Shown piece by piece: positions 15,701 through 23,675 of a stretch of DNA of 31,483 nucleotides. The notes beneath the pieces are model-generated. The model saw nothing but the letters and a program-made list of their open reading frames with translations. It searched no databases and was not told the DNA's origin. The translations under genes were made by a program, and so were the position numbers. How positions within the stretch are numbered: the first letter of the stretch is position 1; each line of letters opens with the position of its first letter. The DNA is taken from NCBI GenBank assembly GCA_964590495.1, contig CAZPWQ010000029.1, positions 1 to 31,483 on the forward strand, read 5' to 3'. This stretch comes from CAZPWQ01 sp964590495 (lineage in GTDB: Bacteria; Bacteroidota; Rhodothermia; Balneolales; Balneolaceae).

Positions 15701-17351
15701 CCTCCCGGATCGGATCGATCGGGGGATTCGTAACCTGTGCAAAAAGCTGCTTGAAATAATTGTAAAGCAACTGCGGTTCCTTTGAAAGTACGGCTATGGG
15801 AGCATCATTTCCCATGGCCCCAACCGGCTGAAGCATATCTTCTGCCATCGGTCCCACGTTGACATCCAGATCTTCATAGGTATAACCGAAGACCTTTTGG
15901 CGCTTTATAATTTCGTCGTGAGACTGATTGATTTTGTTATGAGAGGTCTGGTCGTACAGATCCCTGAAATCAATCAGGTTTTCATCCAGCCACTCTTGAT
16001 AGGGATGTTCGTGGGCTATCTTGTGTTTAATTTCTTCATCACTGATAATACGGCCCTCATCTGTATCGATAAGCAGCATACGTCCCGGCTGCAGACGGTT
16101 TTTATGAACAATATCCTCGGGAGGGATATCCAGTACCCCTACTTCAGAGGAGAGAACCACCATATCATCTTTGGTAACATAATAGCGGGAGGGGCGAAGT
16201 CCGTTGCGATCCAGCGTTGCTCCCACCTGTTTGCCGTCGGTAAAAGCGATGGATGCGGGTCCGTCCCACGGCTCCATCAGGCAGCTGTGATATTCATAAA
16301 ACGCTTTAACCTGGTCGTCCATGCCCGTATGCTTTTCCCAGGGTTCAGGAATCATCATCATCATGGCATGTGGAAGTGAGCGGCCGCTGAGTGTAAGGAA
16401 TTCGAGGCAATTGTCGAATTTGGCGGAGTCGCTGCCGCCTTCCTGGATAACAGGAAATATTTTTTCAAGATCATCTCCGAAGGCATCGGTGGCAAATTCG
16501 GATTCACGGGCCCGCATCCAGTTCTCATTGCCCCGCAGGGTGTTGATTTCCCCGTTGTGTATAAGATAACGATAGGGATGGGCGAGCTCCCAGCTAGGGA
16601 ATGTGTTGGTACTGAAACGGGAATGGACAAGAGCCAGTGCAGATCTCATCAGCGGATCGCTAAGATCGGGATAAAATTCCCTGAGCTGCGTGGAGGTCAG
16701 CATTCCCTTGTAAATAATAGTACGTGAAGAGAAACTGCAGGCATAATAGAAGTTTTTATCCTTCAAATCACTCTCTTCAATAGTATTGGCAATACGGCGA
16801 CGTATCACAAAGAGCTTGCGCTCGAATTCGAGTTCACTCTGAATATCCTGACTTCGTCCGATGATTACCTGGCGTACGGACGGTTCGGTATCTTTTGCAG
16901 AAGGACCAAGATAAAAATTATTGGTCGGCACCTTGCGCCAGCCGAGTATTTCCTGTCCTTCTTCCTTCACAATATCCTTGACCACTTTTTCACAGGCGTG
17001 ACGATCTTCACGTTCGGGAGGCAGGAAAAGCATACCAACTCCGTATTCACCCGGTTCGGGTAACTGAATTCCCAGGCCTTCACAGGCGTTTTGCAGGAAT
17101 TTGTGTGGTATCTGCATCAGTATACCGGCACCATCGCCTGTATTAGATTCACTTCCGGTTGCCCCGCGATGGTCAAGGTTGTGCAGGACTGTCAGGGCGT
17201 TTTTAACGATATCGTGCGATTTCTTTCCCTTAATATTGACTACAAAGCCTATTCCACAGGCGTCATGTTCATTTTTAGGATCGTACAGTCCCTGTTTGGG
17301 TGGTGTTTTTATCATGTTATTCGTTACTGCTTTTATCTTTTCTGCATCCAC
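12711..17351 (-). CDS. gltB: Glutamate synthase, large subunit (GltB)
   Basis: GltB converts glutamine and 2-oxoglutarate to two glutamates. The 1546-residue frame begins with a class II amidotransferase domain; C32 in HDACGIGF is the nucleophile, exposed after removal of a short propeptide. The central domain follows (about 490-780). The FMN-binding synthase domain (about 860-1230) has cysteines 1143, 1149 and 1154 in the C-x5-C-x4-C pattern of the [3Fe-4S] cluster. The C-terminal GXGXG beta-helix domain runs from about 1280 (FGGFIPKGITLELEGDANDY, then GKGLSGGKL). The start is a GTG at 17351; ATG at 17315 would leave a 19-residue propeptide and is equally possible. It lies 39 bases after thrA with no terminator between them. 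Confidence 0.97.
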   Translation of the reverse strand: MDAEKIKAVTNNMIKTPPKQGLYDPKNEHDACGIGFVVNIKGKKSHDIVKNALTVLHNLDHRGATGSESNTGDGAGILMQIPHKFLQNACEGLGIQLPEPGEYGVGMLFLPPEREDRHACEKVVKDIVKEEGQEILGWRKVPTNNFYLGPSAKDTEPSVRQVIIGRSQDIQSELEFERKLFVIRRRIANTIEESDLKDKNFYYACSFSSRTIIYKGMLTSTQLREFYPDLSDPLMRSALALVHSRFSTNTFPSWELAHPYRYLIHNGEINTLRGNENWMRARESEFATDAFGDDLEKIFPVIQEGGSDSAKFDNCLEFLTLSGRSLPHAMMMMIPEPWEKHTGMDDQVKAFYEYHSCLMEPWDGPASIAFTDGKQVGATLDRNGLRPSRYYVTKDDMVVLSSEVGVLDIPPEDIVHKNRLQPGRMLLIDTDEGRIISDEEIKHKIAHEHPYQEWLDENLIDFRDLYDQTSHNKINQSHDEIIKRQKVFGYTYEDLDVNVGPMAEDMLQPVGAMGNDAPIAVLSKEPQLLYNYFKQLFAQVTNPPIDPIREELITSTETILGSEGNILKATPESCRQIRLETPVLRNDELQKLKKIDVKDFKSKTLPILFDPEKGGDGLGKALDDLFAAADKAIEKGINILILSDRDFNEKKAPIPALLAVAGLHHHLIRSGSRTKVGLVLESGEPRETHHFCTLLGYGVEAVNPYMAYESLHDLITEGHLDLTYERAIQGYNKAVVKGIVKVMSKMGISTIKSYRGAQIFEALGINTKVIDKYFTWTDSRIEGIGLDIIAGEARLRHRRAFPKAKLNGQVLDEGGQYKWRNGSEYHAYNPKTVHTLQLATKNGDYKLYKEYADLVDEQRDPPANLRSLLDFKFDESDAIPLEEVESVEEICKRFKTGAMSYGSISEETHEALAIAMNRIGGKSNTGEGGEHSDRYTPDPNGDSRNSSIKQVASGRFGVTSEYLTQGDEIQIKMAQGAKPGEGGELPGKKVYPWIADVRLSTPGVGLISPPPHHDIYSIEDLAQLIHDLKNANKNARINVKLVSAVGVGTIAAGVSKGHADVILISGHDGGTGASPQTSIKHAGLPWELGLSETHQTLVLNDLRSRVALETDGQIKTGRDIAVAALLGGEEFGFGTSALITLGCIMMRVCHLDTCPVGIATQNPELRHKFTGDPAYVVNFMKFIAQDLREYMAKLGFRSIDEMIGRTDKLRQRTDVDHWKAKYLDLSPILHIPEAAKNVGTRCMTCQQHGLENSLDIQTLMDIAEPALQDKKPVEAKLPITNTNRVVGTILGSEVTRRYGSEGLREDTIHLKFKGSAGQTFGGFIPKGITLELEGDANDYFGKGLSGGKLILYPSKAAHFDPAENIIVGNVSFYGATGGEAYIRGMAGERFCVRNSGVHAVVESVGDHACEYMTGGRVVVLGSTGRNFAAGMSGGIAYVLDQKKEFARYCNQEMVYLENLEDEQEIHRVYRMIRKHGDYTDSHLAWKVLAKWEEMVPHFVKVLPKDYKRMQDAIEDSKANGLEEQEAEMEAFLKTKKEKEKTYVAKL

Positions 17352-17390
17352 AGTAGAAGATATTTAATTGAGATTTTTTATTCAGTTCTT

Positions 17391-19796
17391 TTAGTCAATA
17401 TCTTTGGCAATTTTCAATATATCTGCCAGCAGACCTCCTGCCGTTACTTCTTTGCCTGCACCGGGACCCTGTATGATCAGCGGCGTATCGGCATAAAAGT
17501 CACTGCTGATCTGGATAAGATTATCTGTGCCTTTCAGCTGTCCGAGCGGCGAGTCTTTGGGAACTGTTTGAATACCTATGGTGATTGTTCCATCCGCTAG
17601 TAAACGACCGGCATATCGTAATGTTTCCTCGCGATCCAAAGCTAACTTGATCCGTTTCTTCCACAGCGCGTCAGTTTCTGAAAGCCGATCCATGAATATA
17701 TCCGGATCAACTTTTTGAAGCTCTTCAGGAATCAGGGACTCCACATTAAGTTCGCTGCGCTCGATCTTATATCCCAGTGTACGGGCAAGGATAAGAAATT
17801 TTCTTGCAACATCCTCACCGGAAAGATCATCACGGGGATCGGGTTCGGCGTATCCCTTTTCACGGGCGTCAATAATAGCTTCGCTGAACGGCTTGCCTTT
17901 TTCAAGCTGGTTGAAAAGATAAGTCATTGTTCCCGAAACCACACCTGATATTTGGTGAATGGTATCTCCGGAGCTCAGTAAATCATGTATTGTCGAGATT
18001 ACCGGTAAACCGGCACCGACAGTCGTTTCATAACGGTATTGTGTTTTATGCTTTGAACACCGTTCCCTCAGCTGATCATAATAAGATTGTTCAAAAGTAT
18101 TTGCCAGTTTGCTGGGAGTGGCAATGTGTATTCCTGAACTGATAAGTTCCGGATAGATACGCGCCACTTCAACGCTTCCGGTGGCATCTACGAATATGGT
18201 ATTATGTCGTTCAGCACTGGTAAGTTCGGCTGTGATGGAAGGCCAGTTGGTTGGCTCGGCCGCGGGGATATCCGGTAAATTTTCCAGATCCAATCCTTTT
18301 TTATTCCAAAAGACATACTTGCTGTTGCACAGGCCGATTACGCGGACACGAAGATCGTCTCTTTTCACTTTTTTAATTTGTTGGATCAGCGTATTACCGA
18401 TGGCACCTATGCCCGCAACAAAAAGATCAACGGTTTTGCGGCTGTCGATCTGGTAATCGTTTATCAGGCGGGCAGCAGTGTAAGCCTCCTTTTCCGGCAA
18501 AAGCAGAGAAAGATGCCGTTGATTTCTTCCACGCTGCAAGGTAACAGGTCGCATTCCTTTACGGTCAAGCATTTCAATGATTTCATTGACCGGCTGATCA
18601 CTTTCGTAAAGACGATTGGTAAATACTTTTACATTGTGAAGTTCATGAGATGGCGAGAATTCAATTTTGCTCTGTCCTGCCCACTGTTCAATTGTTTCAC
18701 TGAGACGGCCAAAAAGCGGTTGGCGAATAATAAAGCGTGCAGGCTCATTGGCCGAAATTCTGTAATAGGTTATTTCATCAAAATCTGCACTGTTGTCGAT
18801 ATTTTCTTCAAGAAAACGGATGAATTGCTGTGTATCGGCTGAAGGAATTTCAAAATAAGTATAAGGTCCGGTAACGATAATTGAGCGGAATGATCCGTTT
18901 GAGTGAAAAGACCGGTGAATAAGCGTACCCGGATGATCCGGATTATAGCTGTTGCGCACCTGTACAGAAACATCACGGTCCCGGATAGGTCGAATGGTTT
19001 TCGGATGAATGACTTTGGCCCGGTGTCCTGAAAGTTCGGATATGTCATCAAAGCTGAGCTGATCGATATGGTGAGCTGTCGGCACGATTTTAGGGTCTGC
19101 GGTAAGCACGCCGTCCACGTCAGTCCATATTTCAAGATGGTCGGCCTCTAATGCCTCCGTGATTAATCCAGCTGTGTAATCGGAACCGGAGCGGCCCAGG
19201 GTGGTAATCTCGTTCTGCCGTGTGGAGCCGATAAATCCGGTTACGACCGGAATTTTTCCGTTTTTTACGAGGGCTTTTCTAACCAGCTCGCGGGTCAGGT
19301 CGTGGATGACATTTGCTTCGCCGAAATTATTATCCGTTTTAACAATATTTTGGGAATCTACAGCAAAGCCGGAAACCCGAGCGGATAGTGCTGCGGCAAA
19401 AATTCTGGCCGATGCGCGTTCTCCGAAAGAGAGAATATGATCTCTCCATGCTCCGGGATGACCGGATCGACGTTCCGAATCGGAATAAACCCACTTCAAT
19501 TCTTTGAAAAGAATTTCCAGGCCTTTTACTTCCTCTTCATTAATTTGAGGGAACGCCTCAGCCAGTTTGAAATGAAGTTCTTTCAGTGATTCCAGGTGCC
19601 GCCCCGCCTCTTCCGATTTATAAGGTAACTCGTCGGTGAGCTGCGTCAGCTGATTGGTGACATTACCTATCGCAGACACAACTACGACCGTGGAATGAGT
19701 TTTTGCCCGTACTTCGACCACCTCGATCGCCTTTTGAATATAAGTGCGGTCTTTAAGAGAAGTACCGCCAAATTTTAGAACATGAACGTCTGACAT
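17391..19796 (-). CDS. thrA: Bifunctional aspartokinase / homoserine dehydrogenase (ThrA-like)
   Basis: The 801-residue protein joins two steps of the aspartate pathway. Residues 1-300 are the aspartokinase domain (VLKFGGTSLKD at the start, SERASAR-like FGERASAR near 124-131, TTLGRSGSDYTAG near 198-210). A regulatory region of ACT type spans about 305-445. Residues ~455-801 are homoserine dehydrogenase, with the NAD(P)-binding GIGAIG at 462-467 and YAEPDPRDDLSGEDVARK. The length is close to E. coli ThrA (820). It lies three bases after metX, so the homoserine it makes is likely channelled to methionine under SAM control. Allosteric threonine inhibition is usual in the family but cannot be judged here. 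Confidence 0.95.
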   Translation of the reverse strand: MSDVHVLKFGGTSLKDRTYIQKAIEVVEVRAKTHSTVVVVSAIGNVTNQLTQLTDELPYKSEEAGRHLESLKELHFKLAEAFPQINEEEVKGLEILFKELKWVYSDSERRSGHPGAWRDHILSFGERASARIFAAALSARVSGFAVDSQNIVKTDNNFGEANVIHDLTRELVRKALVKNGKIPVVTGFIGSTRQNEITTLGRSGSDYTAGLITEALEADHLEIWTDVDGVLTADPKIVPTAHHIDQLSFDDISELSGHRAKVIHPKTIRPIRDRDVSVQVRNSYNPDHPGTLIHRSFHSNGSFRSIIVTGPYTYFEIPSADTQQFIRFLEENIDNSADFDEITYYRISANEPARFIIRQPLFGRLSETIEQWAGQSKIEFSPSHELHNVKVFTNRLYESDQPVNEIIEMLDRKGMRPVTLQRGRNQRHLSLLLPEKEAYTAARLINDYQIDSRKTVDLFVAGIGAIGNTLIQQIKKVKRDDLRVRVIGLCNSKYVFWNKKGLDLENLPDIPAAEPTNWPSITAELTSAERHNTIFVDATGSVEVARIYPELISSGIHIATPSKLANTFEQSYYDQLRERCSKHKTQYRYETTVGAGLPVISTIHDLLSSGDTIHQISGVVSGTMTYLFNQLEKGKPFSEAIIDAREKGYAEPDPRDDLSGEDVARKFLILARTLGYKIERSELNVESLIPEELQKVDPDIFMDRLSETDALWKKRIKLALDREETLRYAGRLLADGTITIGIQTVPKDSPLGQLKGTDNLIQISSDFYADTPLIIQGPGAGKEVTAGGLLADILKIAKDID

Positions 19797-19799
19797 AGA

Positions 19800-20855
19800 C
19801 TAAAAGCTTTCAATTTTTGTAGTTTCGTGTTTGAAGGAGCCGAGGAACTTATTCATCTGTTCGAACTCGATAAGGAAAGCATCGTGTCCGTGCGGCGATT
19901 TAACTTCGTAATAGAAGGCATTCGGAATAATAGAAGCCAGTTCTTGTTGTTCCTCCGGCGGATAGAGTATATCGGTATCAATACCGATTACAGCGACCGG
20001 AATATCAACTTTTTTAAGGACCTGTTTATATGTTGAACGTCCGCGTGCCACATCATGCGTATCCATTGCCTGCGTAAGACGAACGTATGAATTGGCATCA
20101 AAGCGGCCGACGAGTTTATCTCCCTGGTAACTGAGGTAGGATTCAACCTGGAATTGCTGTTCCTGCCGGTCGGGCTGAAGATCCCTGCCGAATTTTTGAT
20201 CGTAATCCTCCGGACTCCGATAGCTGTTCATGGCGATCATACGTGCTACAGACAAACCATCGGCCGGTGGACGTTCCGGATCGTAATATCCGTCGTTCCA
20301 GTTAGGATCGGCGTAAATTGCACAGCGCTGGGCATGACTGATACCTATCGCCCACGGGCGGTGTGCTTTCCCCATTCCGATCAGTACCGCTGACCGGGGG
20401 CGGTCATCCATCAGACAGAATTCCAGCGCCTGCATGCCACCCAGCGATCCGCCTATGATCAATTCGATCCCTTTAATATCGAGCTCATCCAGCAACTTCT
20501 GGTGCAAACGTACGATATCGCGAACTGTAATGTTCGGGAAATCAGCCTGGTAAGGTTTTCCCGTATCAGGATTGACTGACGTTGGCCCGGTTGTGCCGTA
20601 ACAGCTTCCCAAAACATTTATGCAGATCACAAAATGATGTTCAGGATCCAGGTAACCTTCTGTCTCGAAAAAACCCTTGAACCATATATCGGCATCGGGA
20701 TTTCCGGTCAGGGCGTGAAAGATGACTATGACATTATCACGGGCTTTATTGAGTTTGCCCCAGGTCTTATACGCCACCTCCGGCTTTGGAAAAGCAAAAC
20801 CGGATTCGGTGACAAAAGGTTGATCAAGCTTATGTGTATTTTCAGATTGAACCAT
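19800..20855 (-). CDS. metX: Homoserine O-acetyltransferase (MetX)
   Basis: This 351-residue alpha/beta hydrolase-fold enzyme activates homoserine by O-acylation, the committed step of methionine synthesis. The nucleophile elbow GGSLGG centres on S137. The acid is in IGIDTDILYPP and the base is H324 in SPHGHDAF. FHALTGNP (46-53), the oxyanion region, and NVLGSCYGTTGP near 80-91 are typical of MetX. Acetyl rather than succinyl donor is presumed from co-location with metY, but MetX-fold enzymes of both kinds exist. It sits between the OsmC-family gene and thrA in the SAM-controlled run. Confidence 0.95.
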   Translation of the reverse strand: MVQSENTHKLDQPFVTESGFAFPKPEVAYKTWGKLNKARDNVIVIFHALTGNPDADIWFKGFFETEGYLDPEHHFVICINVLGSCYGTTGPTSVNPDTGKPYQADFPNITVRDIVRLHQKLLDELDIKGIELIIGGSLGGMQALEFCLMDDRPRSAVLIGMGKAHRPWAIGISHAQRCAIYADPNWNDGYYDPERPPADGLSVARMIAMNSYRSPEDYDQKFGRDLQPDRQEQQFQVESYLSYQGDKLVGRFDANSYVRLTQAMDTHDVARGRSTYKQVLKKVDIPVAVIGIDTDILYPPEEQQELASIIPNAFYYEVKSPHGHDAFLIEFEQMNKFLGSFKHETTKIESF

Positions 20856-20921
20856 ATATCAGGAATCTGTCAGACTGCTTCTTTTAAGAAATCATTCGGT
20901 GTAAGTCAGCTTAACCTATTT

Positions 20922-21461
20922 TCAGTTAATATAACTAACCTTTCCATCTACAGACGACGGATTTTGGATGATATCCAGTACAGGACAGTTTTTAAATGTT
21001 ATTTTTTTAAGCTGATCCAGTTTTTTGGAGTCGGTTTCATCGGTTTGAATTTGGGTATGATATTTGATCTTGGTAAATCCCGCCCTGGCATTATCCGACA
21101 TGTTCAGAAAACCATGCAGATCAAGATCACCTTCTACGTCCACCTTTACTGATTTTACGTCAATACCCAATGCAATAGCATGGGCCTTAACGACAATTTC
21201 CTGGCAGGCCGCAAGCGCACCCAAAACATACTCCACGGGATTGGGCCCTTTATTGGTTCCACCCAACTCTTCAGGCTCATCGGAGACAAACCTGAAGTCT
21301 CTGATTTCTACTTCTGATTGAAAGCCATCTTTCAGTATTGAATTCGTATAAAAAGTAAGATTGGCGTTATCAGGGTCATTACTGATGTTTTTAACAACAT
21401 TAACGACAGCTTCACCAACTTTTTGGTCAAGTTTACTTTGTTCTGCTTTTATTGTGCTCAT
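20922..21461 (-). CDS. OsmC-family protein
   Basis: The product is 179 residues with the OsmC/Ohr fold signatures: a glycine/proline-rich segment GGTNKGPNPVEYVLGALAACQEIV holding C86, and a second cysteine C159 in KNCPVLDII. These two match the peroxidatic and resolving cysteines of OsmC-type thiol peroxidases. It is the third gene of the methionine run, between metY and metX, with 66-base gaps on each side. A role in protecting or handling reactive sulfur or peroxides during sulfur assimilation is a guess from context. It is not a stand-alone Ohr by neighbourhood, since no OhrR-type regulator is nearby. Confidence 0.85.
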   Translation of the reverse strand: MSTIKAEQSKLDQKVGEAVVNVVKNISNDPDNANLTFYTNSILKDGFQSEVEIRDFRFVSDEPEELGGTNKGPNPVEYVLGALAACQEIVVKAHAIALGIDVKSVKVDVEGDLDLHGFLNMSDNARAGFTKIKYHTQIQTDETDSKKLDQLKKITFKNCPVLDIIQNPSSVDGKVSYIN

Positions 21462-21527
21462 TTTGCTGTGATTTTGAAATTGAAGGACTTACAGGTACTC
21501 TGTAATTCCTCATATGAAGTTTTTGTA

Positions 21528-22856
21528 TTAAGCCGGTGTTTGAATTTTACTGAAGGCGATTTCAAAGTCTTCAATGATATCATCGATATGCTCAATGCCC
21601 ACTGAGACCCGGATCAGATCTTTTTTAACACCACTGGAAGCCTGTTCTTTATCAGAAAGCTGCTGGTGAGTAGTCGATGCGGGATGAATAACGAGTGTTT
21701 TCGCATCGCCCACATTCGCCAGGTGACTAGCTACTTCGACATTTTCGATGAATGTACGTGCGGGTTCAAAGCCACCGTTTACACCGAACGTAAGCACAGC
21801 ACCGAAACGATCTTGCTCCAGATATTTCTTGCCGGCTTCGTGGTAGGGATGATCTTCGAGGCCTGTATAATTCACCCAAGATACGTCATCCTGTTTTTGA
21901 AGCCATTTAGCGAGTTTTAAAGCATTTTCGCAATGACGCTCGGTACGCAGTGATAACGTTTCGAGTCCTTGTAAAAGCAGAAAGCTGTTGAAAGGGGACG
22001 GTGCGGCGCCAATATCACGCAGCTGCTCAACACGAGCCCGTATGGCGAATGCAATATTGCCGAAAGGTCCATCGGGGCCGAACGTATCCCAGAAGTTCAG
22101 ACCGTGGTACGATGGTGATGGTTCGGTAAACAGTGGAAAGTTTCCGTTGCCCCAGTTGAAATTTCCGGCATCAACAAGTACGCCACCGATGCTGGTACCG
22201 TGGCCGCCGATCCATTTGGTGGCTGATTCCACAATAATATTGGCTCCGTGTTTGATAGGCCGGCAGATCGATCCGGCAGCACCGAATGTATTGTCAACAA
22301 TCAGAGGTATACCGTGCTTTTCAGCGAGCGCCGACAGCCCTTCGAAATCAGGTACGTTACCCCGCGGATTACCAATCGATTCTATATAGATACCTTTGGT
22401 ATTTTTATCGATCTCTTTCTCATAGGATTCAACCGTCTCTTCCTCAACGAAACTTACATCAATTCCCAGACGGGGCAGCGTTACCTTGAATTGGTTATAG
22501 GTTCCCCCGTACAGGAAAGGTGTGGAGACGATATTGTCGCCTTGTTGTGCAATAGTGGTAATGGTCAAAAATTGTGCTGACTGACCCGAAGCTGTTGCAA
22601 CAGCCGCAGCTCCGCCTTCGAGTGCGGCAATTCGTTTCTCAAAAACATCCGTAGTCGGATTCATTATCCGCGTATAGATATTACCGAATTCCTTCAGGGC
22701 AAACAGTGTAGCGGCATGTTCGGTATCATCAAACTCGTACGATGTAGTTTGATATATAGGAACTGCACGCGAACCGGTTGTGGGATCGGATTCCTGTCCC
22801 GCATGTAGCTGCAGTGTTTCAAATTTTAGATTTCGTTCTTTTCCGTTGTCACTCAT
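21528..22856 (-). CDS. metY: O-acetylhomoserine sulfhydrylase (MetY-type, PLP-dependent)
   Basis: The 442-residue enzyme belongs to the Cys/Met metabolism PLP family. The PLP lysine is K214 in SATKWIGGHG. YTRIMNPTTDVFEKRIAALEGG (61-82), the substrate and tetramer loop, and VDNTFGAAGSICRPIKHGA (188-206) are typical. Length and the insertion after the PLP site fit O-acetylhomoserine sulfhydrylases rather than the shorter cystathionine gamma-synthases (about 380-400). It joins O-acetylhomoserine and sulfide to form homocysteine, so with MetX it gives direct sulfhydrylation. It is the second gene behind the SAM-I riboswitch, 20 bases after the CoA-binding gene. Confidence 0.95.
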   Translation of the reverse strand: MSDNGKERNLKFETLQLHAGQESDPTTGSRAVPIYQTTSYEFDDTEHAATLFALKEFGNIYTRIMNPTTDVFEKRIAALEGGAAAVATASGQSAQFLTITTIAQQGDNIVSTPFLYGGTYNQFKVTLPRLGIDVSFVEEETVESYEKEIDKNTKGIYIESIGNPRGNVPDFEGLSALAEKHGIPLIVDNTFGAAGSICRPIKHGANIIVESATKWIGGHGTSIGGVLVDAGNFNWGNGNFPLFTEPSPSYHGLNFWDTFGPDGPFGNIAFAIRARVEQLRDIGAAPSPFNSFLLLQGLETLSLRTERHCENALKLAKWLQKQDDVSWVNYTGLEDHPYHEAGKKYLEQDRFGAVLTFGVNGGFEPARTFIENVEVASHLANVGDAKTLVIHPASTTHQQLSDKEQASSGVKKDLIRVSVGIEHIDDIIEDFEIAFSKIQTPA

Positions 22857-22876
22857 GATTTTTTATATTGTTTAAG

Positions 22877-23374
22877 TTACTTGGCATTATTGAATTCCTT
22901 TTTGGGCCGGATCAAAAACTGGTGATCTACTTTAATGCACCGGTTTTCAAAAAGGGTTACATCTGTTTTTTGGACTTTATTTACTTCTTCGGGATTTTCA
23001 CCGGTTCCCAGCTGCAGCCAGATAGCTTTGGGTGCAGGTTCAAGTTCCAGAGCCTGGTCAACGGCCTCCGAGAGAACTTCATCCGGCAGAAATACATCGA
23101 CTGCGTCTATCGCAAACGGAATACTTTTTAGATCCGGGTAGGATTTTTCTCCCAGAATTTCATCGGCGCCGGGGTTAACCGGCACAATCGTATAGCCGGC
23201 ATTTTTCAAATAACGTCCCACAAACTGACTGTCTTTGTGAAAGCTGCGGGAGAGTCCAACAATGGCAATCGTATCAATTTCCTGAAGCAGCTCTTCCGCA
23301 CGGTCGGTCTTTGCACGTAACTCAGGAGTAGCGCGCATCTTTTTATCATACCAGCTGTTAAACGTTGACTTCAT
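22877..23374 (-). CDS. CoA-binding domain protein (YccU type)
   Basis: The product is 165 residues, a single Rossmann-like CoA-binding domain. IAIVGLSRSFHKDSQFVGRYLKNAG starts the fold near 37, followed by YTIVPVNPGADEILGEKSYPDL and IDAVDVFLPDEVLSEAVDQAL, then AIWLQLGTGENPE. This matches small cytosolic CoA_binding_2 proteins, which lack the ligase domains of acyl-CoA synthetases. The biochemical role of the family is not settled. It is the first gene after the SAM-I riboswitch and terminator, so its expression is tied to methionine status; a link to acetyl-CoA use by MetX is conceivable but unproven. Confidence 0.85.
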   Translation of the reverse strand: MKSTFNSWYDKKMRATPELRAKTDRAEELLQEIDTIAIVGLSRSFHKDSQFVGRYLKNAGYTIVPVNPGADEILGEKSYPDLKSIPFAIDAVDVFLPDEVLSEAVDQALELEPAPKAIWLQLGTGENPEEVNKVQKTDVTLFENRCIKVDHQFLIRPKKEFNNAK

Positions 23375-23423
23375 TGATACTTATTGTTACTGTTTTTTTA
23401 AAAAAATCTCGTTTGTTATAAAC

Positions 23424-23475
23424 AAAAAGCCTCTTCCGGGTCACCTGTTTTGGGTAAGATCGGAAGAGGCTTTTT
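23424..23475 (-). terminator. Intrinsic terminator of the SAM-I leader
   Basis: Arms 23475-23461 and 23438-23424 pair perfectly over 15 bases (GCCTCTTCCG core with an A/T extension) around a 22-base loop. On the minus strand the hairpin ends in a run of five U, then GUUU. It lies between the riboswitch core and the first gene. The loop holds AAAACAGGTG (23451-23442), a perfect complement of the CACCTGTTTT at the riboswitch 3' side. Confidence 0.9.
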
Positions 23476-23510
23476 CTGATTGTAATAAAACCTCACCACT
23501 CATCTTCCCC

Positions 23511-23640
23511 CAAACCTTATAAAACAGGTGGAGCAGGATTTAGCACCTGACCTCCACACATAAATTTTAAAATCAATGTCGTGCGGAGCGGTTGCTAAGG
23601 CTTCGCCGGGCCTGTTCCCTCAGCCTTTCTCGATAAGAGT
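23511..23640 (-). ncRNA. SAM-I (S-box) riboswitch
   Basis: Read on the minus strand, the segment has the S-box conserved blocks in order: CTTATCGAGA at the P1/P2 junction, GAGGGA (23621-23616), GGCCC, GCGAAGCC, GCAACC (23595-23590) and GGTGCTAAATCC (23547-23536). P1 pairs UCUUAU (23638-23633) with AUAAGG (23520-23515). P2 pairs AAGGCU with AGCCUU. P3 pairs CUCCGCAC with GUGUGGAG (23588-23581 and 23559-23552). The usual P4 hairpin after AAAUCC is not obvious and may be reduced. The element binds S-adenosylmethionine in its family and here precedes metY, metX and thrA, which fits SAM repression of methionine synthesis. No clear promoter was found just upstream. Confidence 0.93.
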
Positions 23641-23675
23641 ATTTTTCAATACGTAATAAAGAACTTTTCATAATA

